Positions 6,338 to 6,568 of a stretch of 6,568 nt of DNA are shown one piece after another. The DNA is from VRUE01 sp035701465 (GTDB taxonomy: Bacteria; Actinomycetota; Thermoleophilia; Solirubrobacterales; 70-9), in the NCBI GenBank assembly GCA_035701465.1, contig DASSMU010000141.1:1-6568 (forward strand), written 5' to 3'. Numbering within the stretch: position 1 is the stretch's first letter; every line of letters starts with the position of its first letter. The notes under the pieces were generated by a model. The model saw nothing but the letters and a program-made list of their open reading frames with translations. It did not search any database and had not been told where the DNA came from. Position numbers and translations under genes: made by a program.

Positions 6338-6386
6338 ACATTCGCCTGGAGGGCGGCCAGGCTCCTCTCAACACGCCCCGATGAAC

Positions 6387-6520
6387 CGAAGCTTCGAGGC
6401 CCAGGGATAGCTCCCGAAGCGTGAAAGCTTCAAGCGAGGATGGCGCCTCCTGCGATTGCTTGGAAGCTTCGAGCGAAGACGGCGCCCCGGGCGGCAGCTC
6501 GAAGCTTGAGAAGCTTCGAG
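6387..6520. repeat. AAGCTT-centred palindrome patch
   Basis: AAGCTT occurs five times, at 6389, 6425, 6464, 6502 and 6511, in otherwise GC-rich DNA; the first four are 36-39 bp apart. 6387-6396 is a 10-bp palindrome (CGAAGCTTCG). 6423-6447 and 6462-6486 are direct repeats matching at 21 of 25 positions, all four differences being transitions. 6498-6507 and 6511-6520 are perfect 10-bp inverted arms around GAG. The patch could be degenerate tandem repeats or a cluster of protein-binding sites. Confidence 0.65.
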
Positions 6521-6542
6521 AGGGATGGCGGGCGGGCCTCTG

Positions 6543-6568
6543 CGGGAATGTCGCGAAGCGGCGGAAAT
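6543..6568. repeat. Partial second copy of a segment of the structured element, cut by the window edge
   Basis: The plus strand at 6543-6568 (GAATGTCGCGAAG then CGGCGGAAAT) matches the minus strand of 6319-6345 over about 26 bases with two single-base deletions and about one further difference. It suggests the element or its parts recur, here in opposite orientation. Confidence 0.6.

Larger units (their letters stand above)
6223..6365. repeat. 143-bp structured inverted-repeat element (MITE/REP-like or structured RNA)
   Basis: The left arm 6223-6242 (begins GGAGCCTGGCC) is the exact reverse complement of 6346-6365. After one mismatch (6243/6345) pairing resumes for five more bases (6244-6248 with 6340-6344), giving 26-nt arms with 25 matches. 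Four smaller inverted repeats lie inside, at 6253-6277, 6286-6304, 6303-6318 and 6324-6337, so nearly the whole interior is palindromic. As RNA or single-stranded DNA it would form a closed multi-branched shape. No target-site duplication and no transposase are seen. It may be a nonautonomous mobile element, a REP-type repeat, or a structured leader of mrdA. Confidence 0.75.
6172..6568. other. Noncoding region upstream of mrdA, filled by repeats
   Basis: No convincing gene is seen on either strand over 397 bp. The stretch contains the mrdA SD, a 143-bp structured element, an AAGCTT palindrome patch and a partial related copy at the edge. A GTG-started frame of 67 codons (6374-6171) crosses the element but lacks an SD and its sequence follows the inverted repeats. 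No clear -35/-10 pair for mrdA can be assigned. Confidence 0.7.

Noticed and set aside
6171..6374. A 67-codon GTG-started frame on the minus strand across the structured element
   Set aside because: It has no SD, its sequence is dictated by the inverted repeats, and it ends at the mrdA SD/start. It looks like a chance frame in GC-rich DNA.
6387..6520. CRISPR-like array
   Set aside because: Repeats are short, degenerate and palindromic, spacing includes near-repeated sequence, and no cas genes are present.

Overview
The window is high-GC bacterial DNA carrying one gene cluster, with every supported gene on the minus strand. Read in the direction of transcription (high to low coordinates) the order is mrdA (PBP2), rodA, a very short leader ORF, an RNase E/G gene (rng), rplU with a long tail, rpmA, and the 5' end of a secreted-protein gene that runs off the left edge. 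Gene order, codon use and protein features suggest an actinobacterium. The secreted YWTD-like protein and the Ala/Lys/Pro tail on L21 would suit Thermoleophilia/Solirubrobacterales, but that placement is an inference without any database search.

Layout. 6172-6568 has no supported gene. It holds a 143-bp structured element (6223-6365), closed by 26-nt inverted arms with four smaller hairpins inside. Next to it is a patch with five AAGCTT palindromes (6387-6520), and at the window edge a partial, direct-oriented relative of part of the element. mrdA (4288-6171) and rodA (3092-4288) share one base at TGATG. A 51-bp gap follows, holding a six-codon ORF with a consensus Shine-Dalgarno (SD) sequence ahead of rng (1199-3040), whose own SD is poor. 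rng overlaps rplU (591-1202) by ATGA, and rplU overlaps rpmA (347-601) by 11 nt. Only 13 bp separate rpmA from a GTG-started secreted protein (1-333, partial).

Function. PBP2 and RodA form the transpeptidase/glycosyltransferase pair of lateral cell-wall synthesis. RNase E/G processes and degrades RNA. L21 and L27 are large-subunit ribosomal proteins. Linkage of mre/mrd, rng and rplU-rpmA genes is familiar in bacteria. What stands out is the structured repeat upstream of mrdA, the mini-ORF before rng, the L21 tail rich in A6 tracts, and a secreted protein gene directly after rpmA, where obg is commonly found.
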